The notes under the pieces: model-generated | The model's input: the letters and a program-made list of their open reading frames with translations, nothing else | Told to the model about the DNA's origin: nothing | Database searches by the model: none | Part shown: positions 25,371-38,709 of the stretch, piece after piece | How positions within the stretch are numbered: position 1 is the first letter of the stretch | Layout: every line of letters starts with the position of its first letter | From: Allantophomopsis cytisporea | Lineage: Eukaryota; Ascomycota; Leotiomycetes; Phacidiales; Phacidiaceae | Reading direction: 5' to 3' | Length of the DNA: 64,000 nucleotides | Assembly: GCA_024752435.1 (NCBI GenBank) | Contig: CP103025.1 | Location: 2,356,001 to 2,420,000 of the forward strand | Position numbers and translations under genes: made by a program

Positions 25371-26991
25371 AGAGTTACTGTGTAAGGCCCAAGCTTATCG
25401 TAAAATGCGCTTGATGTGTCGTATTTACATATGCACCAGTCCAGGTCTTTGCAATTGAGTTTGGCTCATCGCCGGACTTCATGCGTACCTTGGGAGTGAG
25501 TCTCAATCGCTGTCAGTCTCCCACCTAGCCTCATAGCCCAACACATCTTACCAGGCCTTTCAGCTGGTCTGGACCTGCATGTACAGGAATGATACCCTAT
25601 CCGGCCCATGAGCCTCTACAGAATCAACCCGCGACGGCGTAGGCAGCGGCTCAATCCTACCTTTGCCTACTCCATCTAAGGTACGGATATGCCTGTCACG
25701 CCAGTGCGCTGCACTACGTGCTACTTCATACTGTTCTCATCCTTCCGTCGCCATGTGTGCTGTGGGTCCCATCGGATGAACGGTCGCGATGGGAATGGAG
25801 CGGCGTTTCATCAGTCTAGCGAGCGTCTTTGCGCAACGGCATCTGACACCGAACTCTCGTCCTACGGATTTATTTCTGTACGACTCAAACGAGACTCACT
25901 GTATTAACATACGATCTCCAGTGCGTATCTATGTGTCAAAGGTTGGAAGCACATTAAGAGGAATACTGATCAACGTCATTAGGGTATGGTATACGAAGAC
26001 CTTAGATCTTTCTCTGGCATTTCCCTGCTGTTCCTTGCGTTCGGATATGGCAGGCAGTCGGAGAGTGTTTTATGTTTGGTGACACTTAGATTTAGAGTCT
26101 GTAGATATGCAATCACGGCTTGAATTCACGGACACCTTAGTCTCAATCGTCAAACGGCACGTTTTCTGACGACTAGACTTCAGAATCATAGCCATCCATC
26201 GTAATGGCGTCAATGTAACCTACCTCGTTGAGCTGTCAATTTCATGCATAAATGCACACAGCGCGCCACAAGCTGCGCTTGTTGTGTGCTCTGGTTCTGG
26301 CGATGTATGTATGACGACTGGCTGCGCGTGTTATTCATGCTGTGGAGATTTCGGATTTATGCTTTCCTTCCAGAATTTATGCGTATGATGCAGCACCAGT
26401 GCCAGCGAGGTGTGTCATAATACCCTTCGTCCCGCCTTATGCCTGTCTTATTCGGCGCTCTATGATTTTCTGATCTGGTGGGCGCCGTGTCGTATTCTGG
26501 TTCTGGGATGAATGATATCCTCCTTGGTTCGATAGGGTTGGAACAATGTAAATAATGGATGGATTGATGGATACGGAGGGCACTGTTAGCGTCGCTCGTT
26601 CGGCTGTTTGGAAGGGTTGGTGTCCCCTCGTCGGCGTCGTGCTCACAGACTCAACGGCCTTCAACAGATCAGTCTCATGTTCAAAGTCGGGATGACAAGG
26701 GTATTTCTGATGAGCGAGAGACTTTTCGTTTCACCTTGTCTTCACCAACCACTGTAGATAGGCGATACTCTGCTGGACGATACCTTATTAGATCGTATTC
26801 AATAGAAATACGCACTTGCCGGTAGTAAAGTAATGGTATTTCGTACAATTACCTTGCATGGTAACAACTTACAACTCCATTTAAAATGATTTTCACAATC
26901 ACCAGTCGATCAATACTCGTAACCATCCTCCGTAATCAAGATCACAATCGAGACACCAAATCTCCAATGAAGATACACAATTGAGCACAAT
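25371..26991. other. 1.6-kb intergenic region, no gene seen
   Basis: Helicase 3' flank, then mixed sequence with no recognisable coding signal and no notable long repeat. Confidence 0.45.
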
Positions 26992-27294
26992 TCAACCGAC
27001 TCCAATCCACTCAGTCACACTCACACTATCCAGCCATTCCCCCTCGACTTTTCTCCCTCTCAGCCCATACTCATACACCCAGCGAATATCCCCCCCTCCC
27101 CCCTCAAGAATCACAGCAAACCAGACCGCCCAGCAGAAGCCCGCATATGCACCAAAAAGGAGAAGCTCAACGACTGGACGACGCATCCTTCTCTGCTCAG
27201 CCCGTCGTGCCCGTTGATCGTTGCCAGCTGGTCCCTCCTCAGTCTCAGTCTCACATCTCACAGTCAAATCCTTCGATCTGTTCTCACGCTCCAT
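26992..27294 (-). CDS. Possible small single-pass membrane protein, unrecognised
   Basis: A 100-residue frame starting at the ATG at 27294. It has a charged, Arg/Glu-rich first half, then one clear hydrophobic segment (VVELLLFGAYAGFCWAVWF, about residues 41-59 plus a few), then a short polar tail. This charge-then-helix layout is protein-like and there are no low-complexity runs. No family is recognised, no intron is evident, and it stands alone in a gene-poor region. It may equally be a chance frame. Confidence 0.3.
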   Translation of the reverse strand: MERENRSKDLTVRCETETEEGPAGNDQRARRAEQRRMRRPVVELLLFGAYAGFCWAVWFAVILEGGGGDIRWVYEYGLRGRKVEGEWLDSVSVTEWIGVG

Positions 27295-27309
27295 TCGTCG
27301 CCTGCGCAC

Positions 27310-30196
27310 GTTCCTGTTAGCGGCGGCTCGCGCTGCTCTGCAGCTGTGGTCGTGCAGTAGCTGGTGGAGCTGGCGCTGTCACTGTGAACTGTGCGCTGTT
27401 GGTGGGTGCGATTTGCGGCTTACGATGCTGGGTATGGTTGGTGTGTGCTGTGCTGTGTTCTGGGTACGGCTAGGACGCATGCCGCAGCACTGCTTGAGTC
27501 CGCATTGGGTTATGAATGACTTTGTTCAGTGAATCCTTCTATGAGTGGAATCGGTGCATTGTTCTCTGCTCGTGATTTGATGTATTATGACCATGTGCTG
27601 GAATGAGGGGCTTAAATCGCATCTACTGAATTCCTGCGTCTATATTTGTGCTGTTGTTTAGGTGGGTGGTTTGAACTTGAGCGTGCACTGCGTTGTGGGA
27701 AGCTTGACTGGGCGTCTGGGAATGGAGATCGTGCACCGGGTCCCACTGTCAATCATTCAAGGGATGAGTGGATGGGTATCATGACTTTGTACGATATCGG
27801 ACTGCGGTATAATACCAAATGAAGCGGCAAATCACCAAGCGCTATAGGCGGGATGTAAGGCAGAGAGAATCTCGAGGAATGAAATGGTTGGAGGTTGGAT
27901 GACTCCTGCGTGATCTGCTACGCCGATGAGCAGCTTCGAGTACAGTCAGCGTATGAGGATACTGTACGTATTGCATTGTACTTCTCTGTGCTGTATGTCG
28001 CCTCATCTGCACAGTTCTGTACCTTGCAGATATTCTATCATAGTACACTTGTCCTCATGCCTGTCTGTCAGTCCTCATCCACCTGCCGTACTCCCATCTA
28101 TCGGATGTACTCCACTGACTTACTCCTCTGCATACGCGGAAGACCACGACCGACCTCCCTGGCTCACGGCGTACCGACAGTATACATACATTCCTCGGCC
28201 CAGAAAACGATGGCCCCCGACCAGCTGCTAACACAGACTCACCCAACCGCACAAATTCACTTGATGCATAGTGTTACCCAGCATCGTGGCGATCCATGGG
28301 GAGGATGAGTGAGATATGCACATATGTGCTGTATGTCCAGTCTTGTGCATTACTCCACCTGGGACCTCTTCCCTTCCGCTTTCCACATCGGTCAAGATGG
28401 AACATGTACGCCGTCGCTACCGTTCTTTTTTGGGTAGTCTTTCATATAAATATCATTTGCATGCGGAAGGTCGTAAGGTCGTCTTGTCTGGGTCTGGGGT
28501 TGGGTCAGAGTAGGGCAGCGCGAGTAGAGCGAGATGCACAAAGCATGCGAGTCGCAGGGATACAAGCGTCCATCTATATTGGACATGAGTTCTAAATGGA
28601 TCGACGGAGTATCTCTGGAGAGTACGCTGTGGTAATGATGGTCAGTTTGGGGTACCTTGTCATGTATCATTTGCTATGTATGATCATGTATTGTACTGTA
28701 TGTGAAGATACACTGTAAGTACCCTACATATGTATTGCTTGGGGGTTATGTATGAAGCATGAGGTTATAATTATCTCAGATGCTCTGGCTCTGCATATGT
28801 ATGCAGTCTATCTGATGTCAATCACTCTCTTGCGCATGGGATAGATATATCCGGGCAGAACAGCCAGAAGATGTAGCATTTTGGTCGTAAGTGTTTATGA
28901 TAGCCACAATTCATGGCATAATTTGCAGACTATTTGCCAGGAGCTTCAATAGGAAGAGAGAAGGAAGAACAGCAAAGAGGAGCAGAGGAGGGAAAGTTCA
29001 TTCATTACGCACTGGCACAGTCGAGATGATTTCCGTAAGGAAGAGTAGTACAATTCAACAGACAATGACCAAGCGCAACGTTCATGGATCTCCTTCCCCA
29101 GTCAATCCTCAATCTCTAACCGTCGGGCCTGTTCCGTTCTACCCTTCATGACTAAAGTAAAGTCTGAAGCCACAAGCAAAGCCGTGCACAGTAGTCATAG
29201 AACACCATAGTCTTGTCTACCCTCAGTCTGGTCAATCCACCCTTTTTACCACTCTTTCCTTACGGCGGACATTTTTATATATTTATATATGCACCAAGTA
29301 TATGTATACATACATGCATACTGTGTACATACACATGCATTCCCGTTTGCATGTCCTTCAACTTCTTTCCCTTCCCTTGCATATTGATCTACTCTCCTAC
29401 GCAGTAAGGTCCTACAGATTAAACATTGCGACTGCCCGACGCTAGTCCCAACTGAGTCTCTTTTAACGGCCCCTCTATCCTTAATGGGTGGGCATGTCTC
29501 CGCTTTTCTAATTGTCCTTTCTCATGTTTCATAGCCATTCCCTGGCAATCAACATCCTTGCTTCCCACTCCACACGCCCTCCATACAATGTGATACAGCA
29601 CACACCACCCAGAAGATGAAGCTATGGAACGAACCAACTCTCAAATCACTACGAATCATTCCCGATGTGAGCGAGAAGCGGAGAATTAAAAGAAAGAGGA
29701 AAAGACAGAGGACCGGAAGTGTCTATCTCTTGTTACAACAGGCAGCAAAGCCATAGAGGGAGTGTGTTGGTCATTCAAGAGATCATGATAGGCTAATAAC
29801 TGCATATACCTGCTTCGAGCTCTCTCTTTCACTCTGAATACATGCATACCCATCCATAACCCACAAGCACCTTTATGCCTCTGCTTCCTCTTACTCCTCC
29901 TCCTCCTCCTCCTCCTCCTCTTCCTCCCCCTCCTCACTTTCTCTCTTCTATCTATTCTTCATAACTTCTTTCTTTTACGTCTATTTCAGTTTTTCTTTTC
30001 GTGTACACAAGCCAGGTCTTGTCTTTCTTGCCTGTGCCTGCTATTGACTATGCACACGACTTTTCAATACCCCACGCTCGTTTCAATTATCATTGCCGTC
30101 ATTGCTCTGCGCCACCGCTCACCGACAAGTCAACCCACAACTGCCCCATAGCCTGCAAGAAAAAATAAAAAGTAGCGAAGGGACACGGAGTTCAAA
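27310..30196. other. 2.9-kb intergenic region
   Basis: No supported gene. It contains a TCC/CTC-rich microsatellite (29894-29928) and a pyrimidine-rich stretch just upstream of the next start, likely the promoter/leader of the coiled-coil gene. Confidence 0.45.
29894..29928. repeat. TCC trinucleotide microsatellite
   Basis: About ten CTC/TCC units in non-coding DNA, ~270 bp upstream of a start codon. Confidence 0.85.
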
Positions 30197-32259
30197 ATGA
30201 GTAGGAGCAAAAGTCTGAGTAGCTGGAAAGCTCCATCCCATACGCGGTCTGCCGCATCGAGTTCCATTCGAGGAAAAATTTCCAACCCGATTCCCATGAC
30301 CGATGACGATGAATTTCCAATAAGAACACCAGGCGCTGGAATTGCCACACCGCTAGGAACTGAGGGACTAGATCAGCAACTGCATATACCACCGCCGATT
30401 TCCGACTCACCCAATGTGAGTCAGAACGGCAACCACAATTCTGAACCCATTGGCACCGCTGTCACTACAAACTCGGACTCTGAGAGCTCGCCTACCGAGG
30501 AGTTGCGTGCGCCAACTGTCAATACCGAGTCATATACAGGTCACGACTCTGCGTATATGCGGGATTCAATGGCGAGCCAGCAGACTCGTAGTCGCGGGGG
30601 AAGCGGTAGCGGTGCTGATGCGCCGACACGCAAGAAATCGACGTTGAGATCTGTAGTTAGGCGGCTTTTTGGGAGGAAGAGAAAGAGTGATGCGTCTGGG
30701 TCGACAAGGAATACGGTCGATGAGAAAAGGGCTGGACAGCATAGAAGCGTGAGACTTTCTTATACCTGGTCTTAAAAGTTTAAATGCAAAAACAACGCAT
30801 GCTGATATTCCTACAGGACCCAATAGCTCTCACGCGGAATTTTGAAAGCCACCCTCTATCAACCAAACGCTCAGCTTCGCTTCCCATAAATGATTTCAAT
30901 CGTGCTTTGAATTCTCACTCTCCATTCCAAGAGCATTTTTCCCAGCACACTGAGCATACCGAGCAAGCTCCTCACGAAGACGCCTCCGCAGGATATAGGG
31001 GACGTCAACGATCTGCAACAACATCGCGCCTTTACAGCCCGCACAAATCCGCCTCCTATGGTGATTGGACAGGTCTGACACCGCGTCCCGCAAGCCAGCA
31101 CGTGCGGGGAAGCAAACTTTACAGTGACGATGAAGCAGATGGCATAGGCTACGCTATCACATCAGGTAGCAATCCACATCGGCGCTCACGCAGTCTCTCG
31201 CACTTACGTGAGGCGGCACAAGAACAAGCCGAGCGACGACGCAGCGATGAGATCCGCTTTTGGCGTGAGAGCTATGATGTCGATCCGCTCTCACCTACTG
31301 GCAGCAGGCCAGACACTGGCCATGCACTCTCCGAGCACCCCTTCGACGTCACCGGTCACGAAATCGAGCACGAATCAGTCCTGCACCCCCACGAGCACGA
31401 AAAGCCAGAGCCCTTCAACTTCGGCCCAATCCACAGCGAGATGGCAGGCATGAAGATCACCAAGGCAGTCAGTCTTGAGGAGCGCGTCTCTCACCTTGAA
31501 AACCGCGTGCTGCGCATGGAAAAGCGCCTAAGTCATGCCCCACGAAACTCAATTGTCCTTCAGGATCCGCCGCGCAGTCGTGCCGCATCGAAATCAACCG
31601 CTAACGGTTCGAACATTTCACGTGATGTACCATCCCTTGGGCGCCCAAGCTTAGATACGGCCACGAGCCAAAGCTCGCGATCTGAGCCACACACGTTCCT
31701 CACTTCCCCATCCGCCTCGCCGCATATAGGCCAGGGAGGCAGTAATCGCCTCTCGACATCGACGGTCACGCCTGCATCGAGGAAATCACTGCCCAATCTG
31801 GGCAAGGAGCAACATTCGGGGTCAATGCAGTCGCCTTCCCATCTCAATATAGAGCATTATCATACCCTCCTCGCGCTCATCACCCGCGAGCAATCGCTCC
31901 GTCAGCGCCTTGAATCTCAGGTACTCTCATTGCAGAGCCAGGTGCTGGACCTTCAAGCTGCGAATCTGCGGAAGAAGGGGGTCAAGGGGTATCCGACGCC
32001 GAGTCCCGAGGATGGACTACATGGTATGGGGGCAGGCGTTGGGATGAGAGGAAGCGAGCATAGTAGCTTTGACGAGAGTGACGATGAGTTCGAGAATGAG
32101 GGCGATGAAGGTGATCTAGGTGAGGTTTATCAGACGCCGTTGGAGGAGAATGGCGGGTTTGAGGGCATGGCCCACAATGGGAGTGTGATGAGTTTAGCGC
32201 GCAGGGATCGCACGCTGAGTTTGAGTCAGTTGACATATGGGAAGGGGGTGAGTGTGTGA
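30197..32259 (+). CDS. Large disordered protein with two coiled coils, function unknown
   Basis: Exons are 30197-30748 and 30817-32259 (664 residues). The 68-nt intron is bounded by GTGAGA and CTACAG and the frame is kept. The sequence is rich in Ser, Arg, His and Pro and mostly disordered. Visible features: a basic cluster KKSTLRSVVRRLFGRKRK at about 146-163 (nuclear-localisation- or membrane-binding-like); a heptad segment SLEERVSHLENRVLRMEKRL near 402-421; a second coiled coil REQSLRQRLESQVLSLQSQV near 541-560; an acidic patch near 610-630; and RDRTLSLSQLTYGKG at the C terminus. The layout suggests a scaffold or polarity/cortex-associated protein, but I recognise no named family. Single-exon neighbours are absent; it sits alone between gene-poor stretches. 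Confidence 0.82.
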
Positions 32260-35002
32260 TGTTAGATTCAAGGAGAGGTGGCATTCGCGGGGGTATGCGA
32301 ATGGACATGGAGGTGATGGGATGAAAATGATGCACTTGTGCATGTGTATATTAGCGGGGCTTGACCCTTTCTTTTCACTTTGGATATTTAGGGATTTTTT
32401 TTCTTTTGAAAAGAGGCGAGAATTATGGATGGGATGATGGGATAGGGGGGTTTTTCTGTGATACCAGCATTTGTTAGCATTTGTTTTTTGAGTTTAATGT
32501 AGTTCGTTGATGGGAAAGATAGGAGGCGGATAAGGATCAGAGGATGAATAGATTTCGTGGAGACTTCAGAAGTTTATATGAATTGACTGATGTACGTGCG
32601 TAAGAATTGTGGTATTAGTGTTGTCATTCGTGTTCATTCGGATTTTGTTCATATGTCACTGCTCTCACTATCTCGAATGTCACAAAGCAATCTTTGATAA
32701 GCCTCTCTCAGCTTGCCGTCCCACAATACCTTCAAGGTACCATAAATTGAATCCCTTGATCATTTCCCAGGGGCACATATTCTTAAACAAGCCGTGCTGC
32801 TTTCACTAATGGCGCAATTCCCAACTGGGCTTTACGAGAACGAACCATCGACTTCACTTTATTCACATTGCTGCGGAGGAGATTCTGTATCCTCCATCTC
32901 CCATCAATCTGGTGCCCATGTTTCCGCAACACATATTAATTTTCATCCGTTGTCGTGAGGATACCACTGCGTCAGTGATATAAATTGAGAGTAATTGCAT
33001 ACTAAAGAGCAAAGAGCAACTGGCCAAGCTCCAACTTCACAATCCGAAGGAGGCAACGACAATATAGCTGTAAGTGAAGAATTGGGTGGTGGGATAGGGA
33101 ATCAATACGATGATGGTGCAGTAATGGTGACGACGAGTTGAATAATGATACTAGCCATAATGGTGTGAGATGTTTTCTTCCTTCTATGAAATTTCTACCT
33201 AGGGGATTCGAGGCCGTACAAGCTCTAATGATAGTGGTGAGTGTTTGTGGAGAGGGGAATAGTTTTCTTGGGCTATATATAGTACTCTTCACACTATCCA
33301 TGGATATGGCACGTCTAATGAGGCACCTCCCACGTAAATTTTGACAATTACGCGCTGACATCACGTAGGGTGCTTGTTTTGTTTTTTGTCTTTTGAACGC
33401 CTGTTTAGATATTGTATCAACACGGCTATTATTTTCATTTCCTAGCTGTCTCCTCATTTTTCCTCCACATCTTTTCAAGTCTTCAACTCAAGACCCAGCG
33501 CGTTAATACCAGGTCTTTATTTATACGCTTTCTTACTGACGTATCTATATGGTTAGGTCTCACCAGTTAGACCGCTGACTTGAGTACCTATCTATATAAC
33601 ATATTCGATACAGTATAGTCACTTGAATCAAGGAAGTAGAAAGTAGTCATTGAGTGATATCTCCACTTGAGCAGTAAATGAAGCTCTGCACGCCCAAATA
33701 CACATCTATAACAGAGTACCGAAACCTAATGAAAAGAGGTTGGCGTACGATGGCGAAAGGCGACTTGGTAGCGAAGAAACCTTATAAATTCAGTGCAAGT
33801 CCTATTTAACGCACTTGAGTTCAGTGAACTAGCACTTGATAAGTTTCAACGACAAAGAGAGGGAGAAAGAAGAGAAACAAGCTCTACATAGTACTGGTTG
33901 ACGATGGACATAGTATATATGACTTCTATTTGAATCAAATGAGAACTAACTCGGCTTGTTTGTCAATCGAAAAAACCCCATCTTGAGGTATTCTGCTCTT
34001 GCGTTTTTTATTATTACGAAGAACAGGTTTGTGTATTTGTATCCCAATCATATTGAAAAGAAATTACGCATCTTGATACTTTTGGTACGTGTTGAGTTAC
34101 GTGTGCATTGTCGGGTAGTATTAGTATTAATCGCGACTCTCACAATCGAAGTGAGGACTTCCCCACCAGGAAGAATGAACTGCGTACCCTTACGTCACCT
34201 TTTGATATTGCAGCTGTAGCATATCTGAAAGAGCTTCTGTTTATGTCACAGATCCAATCAGTTGTATGCATACACATTCCAAACTGCACTGCATTTCGGA
34301 AGTTTCTTAATGGATCCATCTCATCATCGCCATTATCACCACCACCATTCCATATCTCGACATCATCAAACCCGTCACCAACATCTAGGATGTCTATATA
34401 AATTATCAACCAATAGTCACATGAGAGTATTGCATACGTCCTATCAGTCTCTTATTACAACGCATGACTGGGAGGTGGTAGTTCACCAAGATCACTTATA
34501 TTCTTCGATTAGTCCCATTTACGTCCTATATTACTCCTACCCACTGCTCATCATGATTAGGTTGCTTATTTTATGAGCGCGTAGCGTGTCTTTAACAACT
34601 AGAAAGTGCTGATATCTAAACATGAGACGATCTTGACCTCAATAACAACAATCGTAGGAGCATGCATAATGGTCGTATCTCAGTATGGACACGTTTCTTG
34701 CGTCCATTATCAGGAGCAACTGAAAATCAATTTAAGGCACATGGAGATCTACTGACGTTTAACATAACGTAAATTACAAAGAATGACTCGAGAAGTGACC
34801 TGTATCAACTCAAGTCTCCACACTTTTCATAGGATAGCACAGCAATGTGAAAGTTGTGCAACTCAGATATCAAATCCTCATAAATGGTATACAGTGCTTG
34901 TCATGGTCTCCGCAGCAACATTTCTATACATCTGCATTTTGGCAAGTATTGTGCTGCATATCGATCTATCTTGTCTACGCAAAAATCGTTTGCATCCAAA
35001 TC
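32260..35002. other. 2.7-kb intergenic region between convergent genes
   Basis: This lies between the 3' ends of the coiled-coil gene (+) and the F-box gene (-). It is moderately AT-rich, with no coding frame I can support and no large repeat. Confidence 0.45.
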
Positions 35003-36532
35003 TCAAGCAAAGTCATAGACTTTAACGCCCTCCCCACCACCAACAACCACAACCTCCTGATCAAACCCTACACTGGCCATTCCCAATCCCCTAATATCAT
35101 CTGAATCTCCAAAATCCTCATTAGTCCTAACACGCACACAATCAACCTCTCCCCCTCTCCCCTTCCCCCAACGTCCAAGCCCCCTCTCCAACTCCCAAAC
35201 CCTAACCTCACCCCCTTCACAGACACTTACCGCCTTTCCTCTCCCGCCAAGTCCTACACCACGTACACCACTTGTGCATCCCCAAAGCCTCTCCCCCTTT
35301 CCAACCCATAGCCCCTTCTCTGTGCTGCGAACCATATACAGCGTCATCGTATTATCACCGTAGCTAGCCAGCAGATACGGATGGTGATAGCTGAGAGCCT
35401 GCGGCTGTTTTTCGACAGCTGCTACCTCCCGACCATCACTAGTTGCGGTAGGCGATGGGATCAGAGGGTGGAAGAGGTGCGGGATGGAAGTTGTGAGGCG
35501 GGATGCCGTTATGGGTTGCAGTGAGGTGGGCGATAGGTGCAACTCTTGGATACCAACTGTCCAGCCTGAGAGATAGGTTGGAATAGAATAGGCTATCGAA
35601 GCTATGATGGTAGATTTCGACTTGCGGAGGGAGAGGGTGAGTGGTGGCCAAGTGGTGTGAGAGCGCAGAAAGGTGAGGAGGCGTGGTCGAATGCGCTCTT
35701 CGTGAACTTCTTCGCCATCTGTTTCTCCTTCGACAGAGTCTTCTGCCTCTGTATCCTCGCTCGTGCTATGCAGCGTATATACAGATAAAAACATATCCTC
35801 GGACATGGTAACCACGCAATTTTCGCCTATAGCAATCTGCGCCAAAGCCCCATTCGCGCTGGATGGACCTCGATATATACAACACAATCTGCCATTATCG
35901 TCGAGTTTCCACACTCCCCATCCCCCATCGGCAAACCCTAAAGCAACTAGCATCTCTTCTTCATCAACAGCCAGACACGTACATCTCCTACCCAGCGATA
36001 CAGAGCCTCCAAGCCCCAAATTTCCTCTTAGCGGCCTACTTCTCAGCCGCTCCGCTTCGACATCAACAACCCATCCTCGCATTAACTTCACCAATACCAC
36101 TTCACTTCCATCATCTTCTCGCCTCACACCACTGTCTTCATTCCGCACACTCCCTCGAGCTTCATCTCCCACACCAAGTCCCCTTACCACACAAACCCCC
36201 CTCGCCCAATTATCCCTCAACCGATATCTCTCCCTCCATCCCCTGCCACCCAGTCCCATCCAACTCCTCTGATCCGCACTCATCGCACCAAACCTCCCCA
36301 CGAACAACTTCTTCCAAACCATTCCATCGCTCGCAAGTCGTCCAACGCGCTTACTCACGCCGCGACATCGACTCAGCGCCCGGAGCGGCAAGAATCCAAG
36401 TATGCGCAGTAGCAGCTCATCGCTGAGGACGGACAGTCTGTCGAGCGGGTGGAATATGCGGCGGCGTTTGGGGGCGTGGACGATGTCGGTGTCTGGGGGA
36501 AGGGAGGAGGAGAGTCGGCGTTTGGGCGCCAT
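35003..36532 (-). CDS. F-box protein with WD-like C-terminal repeats
   Basis: A single exon of 509 residues starting MAPKRRLSSS. The F-box is at about residues 28-75 (RLSVLSDELLLRILGFLPL, then CRGVSKRVGRLASDGMVWKK), so the protein is expected to bind Skp1 and act as substrate receptor of an SCF ubiquitin ligase. It is followed by WRERYRLRDNWARG, a segment typical of F-box/WD proteins, then beta-repeat-like sequence (LAVDEEEMLVALGFADGGWGVW and similar) to the end, probably a degenerate WD40 propeller. An acidic insert lies near 280-300. The GC-rich frame has many glycines. The frame is open 40 codons upstream, but the first ATG is at 36532. The substrate cannot be told from the sequence. Confidence 0.85.
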   Translation of the reverse strand: MAPKRRLSSSLPPDTDIVHAPKRRRIFHPLDRLSVLSDELLLRILGFLPLRALSRCRGVSKRVGRLASDGMVWKKLFVGRFGAMSADQRSWMGLGGRGWRERYRLRDNWARGVCVVRGLGVGDEARGSVRNEDSGVRREDDGSEVVLVKLMRGWVVDVEAERLRSRPLRGNLGLGGSVSLGRRCTCLAVDEEEMLVALGFADGGWGVWKLDDNGRLCCIYRGPSSANGALAQIAIGENCVVTMSEDMFLSVYTLHSTSEDTEAEDSVEGETDGEEVHEERIRPRLLTFLRSHTTWPPLTLSLRKSKSTIIASIAYSIPTYLSGWTVGIQELHLSPTSLQPITASRLTTSIPHLFHPLIPSPTATSDGREVAAVEKQPQALSYHHPYLLASYGDNTMTLYMVRSTEKGLWVGKGERLWGCTSGVRGVGLGGRGKAVSVCEGGEVRVWELERGLGRWGKGRGGEVDCVRVRTNEDFGDSDDIRGLGMASVGFDQEVVVVGGGEGVKVYDFA

Positions 36533-38709
36533 AATCGAGAGAGAGAGGAAGGTGGCGACTTGGTGATGCGGCGGCGGATTATCGTCTGCGGATATGTTGC
36601 AGGTATGTGAGGAAGGCGAATATGTGTGCGTTAGCCAAGTATCCGAAGTCAATGCACTTCAGCTGTTGGATCGCAGTAGTCGAGTGCGCCGGCGAGCAGT
36701 CCCGTCCAATGCTGTGCAATCGCAGCTCAGCTCCAGCTCAAGCAGACAAGCACTCCAAAACGCGTCGTCACAGTAAATTCCGTCAGTTCGCAAATTTATC
36801 GTACCGCGATCCAAAAGTAACTCCAAGTCCGAAGCTGAAGTCAAGTAAAAAGTAGATGAGAATGCAGATTCAACTCCGAACCTCGCTCAATCGCAGCTCA
36901 ATGTCGTCGCGACGTCGAGTCCGCCGATTTCCTATCGATAAGCACCCGCGCAATCCAACCCCAGCCAACTCTACCAATCTTACCAACCTACCTTACCTTG
37001 CCTTACCTTACCTACCTAGGCATCTATCTACATACCTTACCTACCATAAGCCTCCGCCCCCATCCGCCGCCACACTCCTACATTCCCACACTCCCATACT
37101 GCGTACAACTCCCCACAAAGTCCATGCCCGCTCCGCCCCTACACCTCTCTACACCTCCCTCTACTACGTACACATCCAATTTCCAAATCCAGTTCTAATT
37201 CCAAATCCCATAAATCCCATAATTCTAATCCCACCACAAGCACAAACACCAACAGAGCTCCACACATCAAGAAAAGAATCAAAAAGCAGCAGGCGCAGAC
37301 GCGGGCACAGCCTCGGACAGAGCAGGGCGGGCGGTCTGGTACACTGGTACTATACACTAATATTGGTACACACGTTAAAACGCCGGTACACCGGCTACGA
37401 ACAAAGTCTGGGGAAGCAAAAAAAAAAGGGGGGGAGAGGACTATCAATGTGCGGGAGCGGCAGTTAGCTACCTAGGTATAGTAGGTAGAAGTGGGTGGGG
37501 AAGGCTATCGGTTGGTGTGGGGAGGCCGGAGACCGGACGAAGGGTCCTGGACGCGGAGGCGGGCGCGGACGCGAAGGCGGGTGCAGAGTCGTTGATGTGG
37601 GTTTGGGTTTGGGGGCAGGAGGACTCCCGTATGGATGGAATTTGGGGGGAAAGGGGGGGGGATCTGACGATGGGATTTTTGGGTTTTGGATTTTGGGTTT
37701 TGTGTAAGGGGATTGTTGGATGGATGGTGTGCGGATTGCTGTGAGGTGGGAGTTTGAGGTTTACATTGGCTATAATTTATTCAATTGAAATGACATTGAC
37801 CACGCAATGAGGAGGCAATGATGATAGGTCACGGTAAATCAATAATTTTCACCAATACCAGTATACGAGAGAAGTTATTCTATTCAGGTAGAAAGACCAC
37901 TGGTCTATCTAAGTGCCAGCCAGCGTAGAGCTATGGCGACAATCGAGTTAAGACATCACAAAAGATGCCCACGAAAAGGAAAAAGCCTGATACCCCAGTC
38001 CTAACCCGTATCCTAATCCCAAAGTCCAAAACCAAAAGACCATGCAAGAGACCCATATGAGATTAGGGAAAACAGAACAGGAACGCAAATCCGAGCCCGA
38101 AGAAACAAATCCGTTGTCCCCATAACCTCCATTCCTCGCAAAACAAAACCAAAAAAAATCAAGAAACAATCGCATAAGGGGGAAATCAAAGCCCCAAGCC
38201 CCAACGCTGGAAAATAACAAGAAACAGGCTTCAAGGATGCACCATCGCAATTGCTAAGAAACAAAAGTGGACTTGACGCCAAAAAGGAGATACAATAAGT
38301 ATGAAATGCGCTGTGTGACACTTCTAAGTGCAGCGATGGCATCATCATTACAGTGGGTGATGTGCGCGGGGGGTATAAAGCCAAGCCGAATGCCGAGAGA
38401 GTATGAAAAATCCAATGCTGTCCGACCAGTGGTCCAAAATGAAACTCCAAAAGAAAAGTGGAAAATGATCAAGGAAATGGAGGTGATGGTAAATCGATTG
38501 AGGTTGTGTTGTGCAAATTCGTGACATGTGGGATCAATTGAGCCACATCATGTCGAGGTGGAAGATTGATTGAGGAAACAAACATGAGGGGCTGAAATGC
38601 GGAGGATCGCGATGCGTTGCGATACGATGCGATACGATAGCGGGGTGATAAGATACCGCAGACCGAGGCGGTGGGTTGAAATCGTTATCGGCGACGATAG
38701 GCAACCACC
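36533..38709. other. 2.2-kb region between F-box and SWIRM genes
   Basis: This holds the F-box promoter side, with CCTTACC/ACCTACC simple repeats at about 36975-37050, a G-rich run near 37645-37665 and the 3' flank of the SWIRM gene. A 203-codon plus-strand frame (36856-37467) is repeat-derived and was not called. Confidence 0.45.
36975..37050. repeat. CCTTACC / ACCTACC low-complexity tract
   Basis: Short direct repeats of CTTACCT and CTACCTA, including a CCTAGG palindrome. Similar tracts occur near 8100, 15290 and 43645. Confidence 0.65.

Noticed and set aside
35763..36426. Long plus-strand frames opposite the F-box gene
   Set aside because: Antisense shadows of a GC-biased coding exon.
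36856..37467. 203-codon plus-strand open frame
   Set aside because: Built largely from CCTTACC/CCACC simple repeats, with extreme Pro/Thr/Ser content and no motif; it also sits in the F-box promoter.
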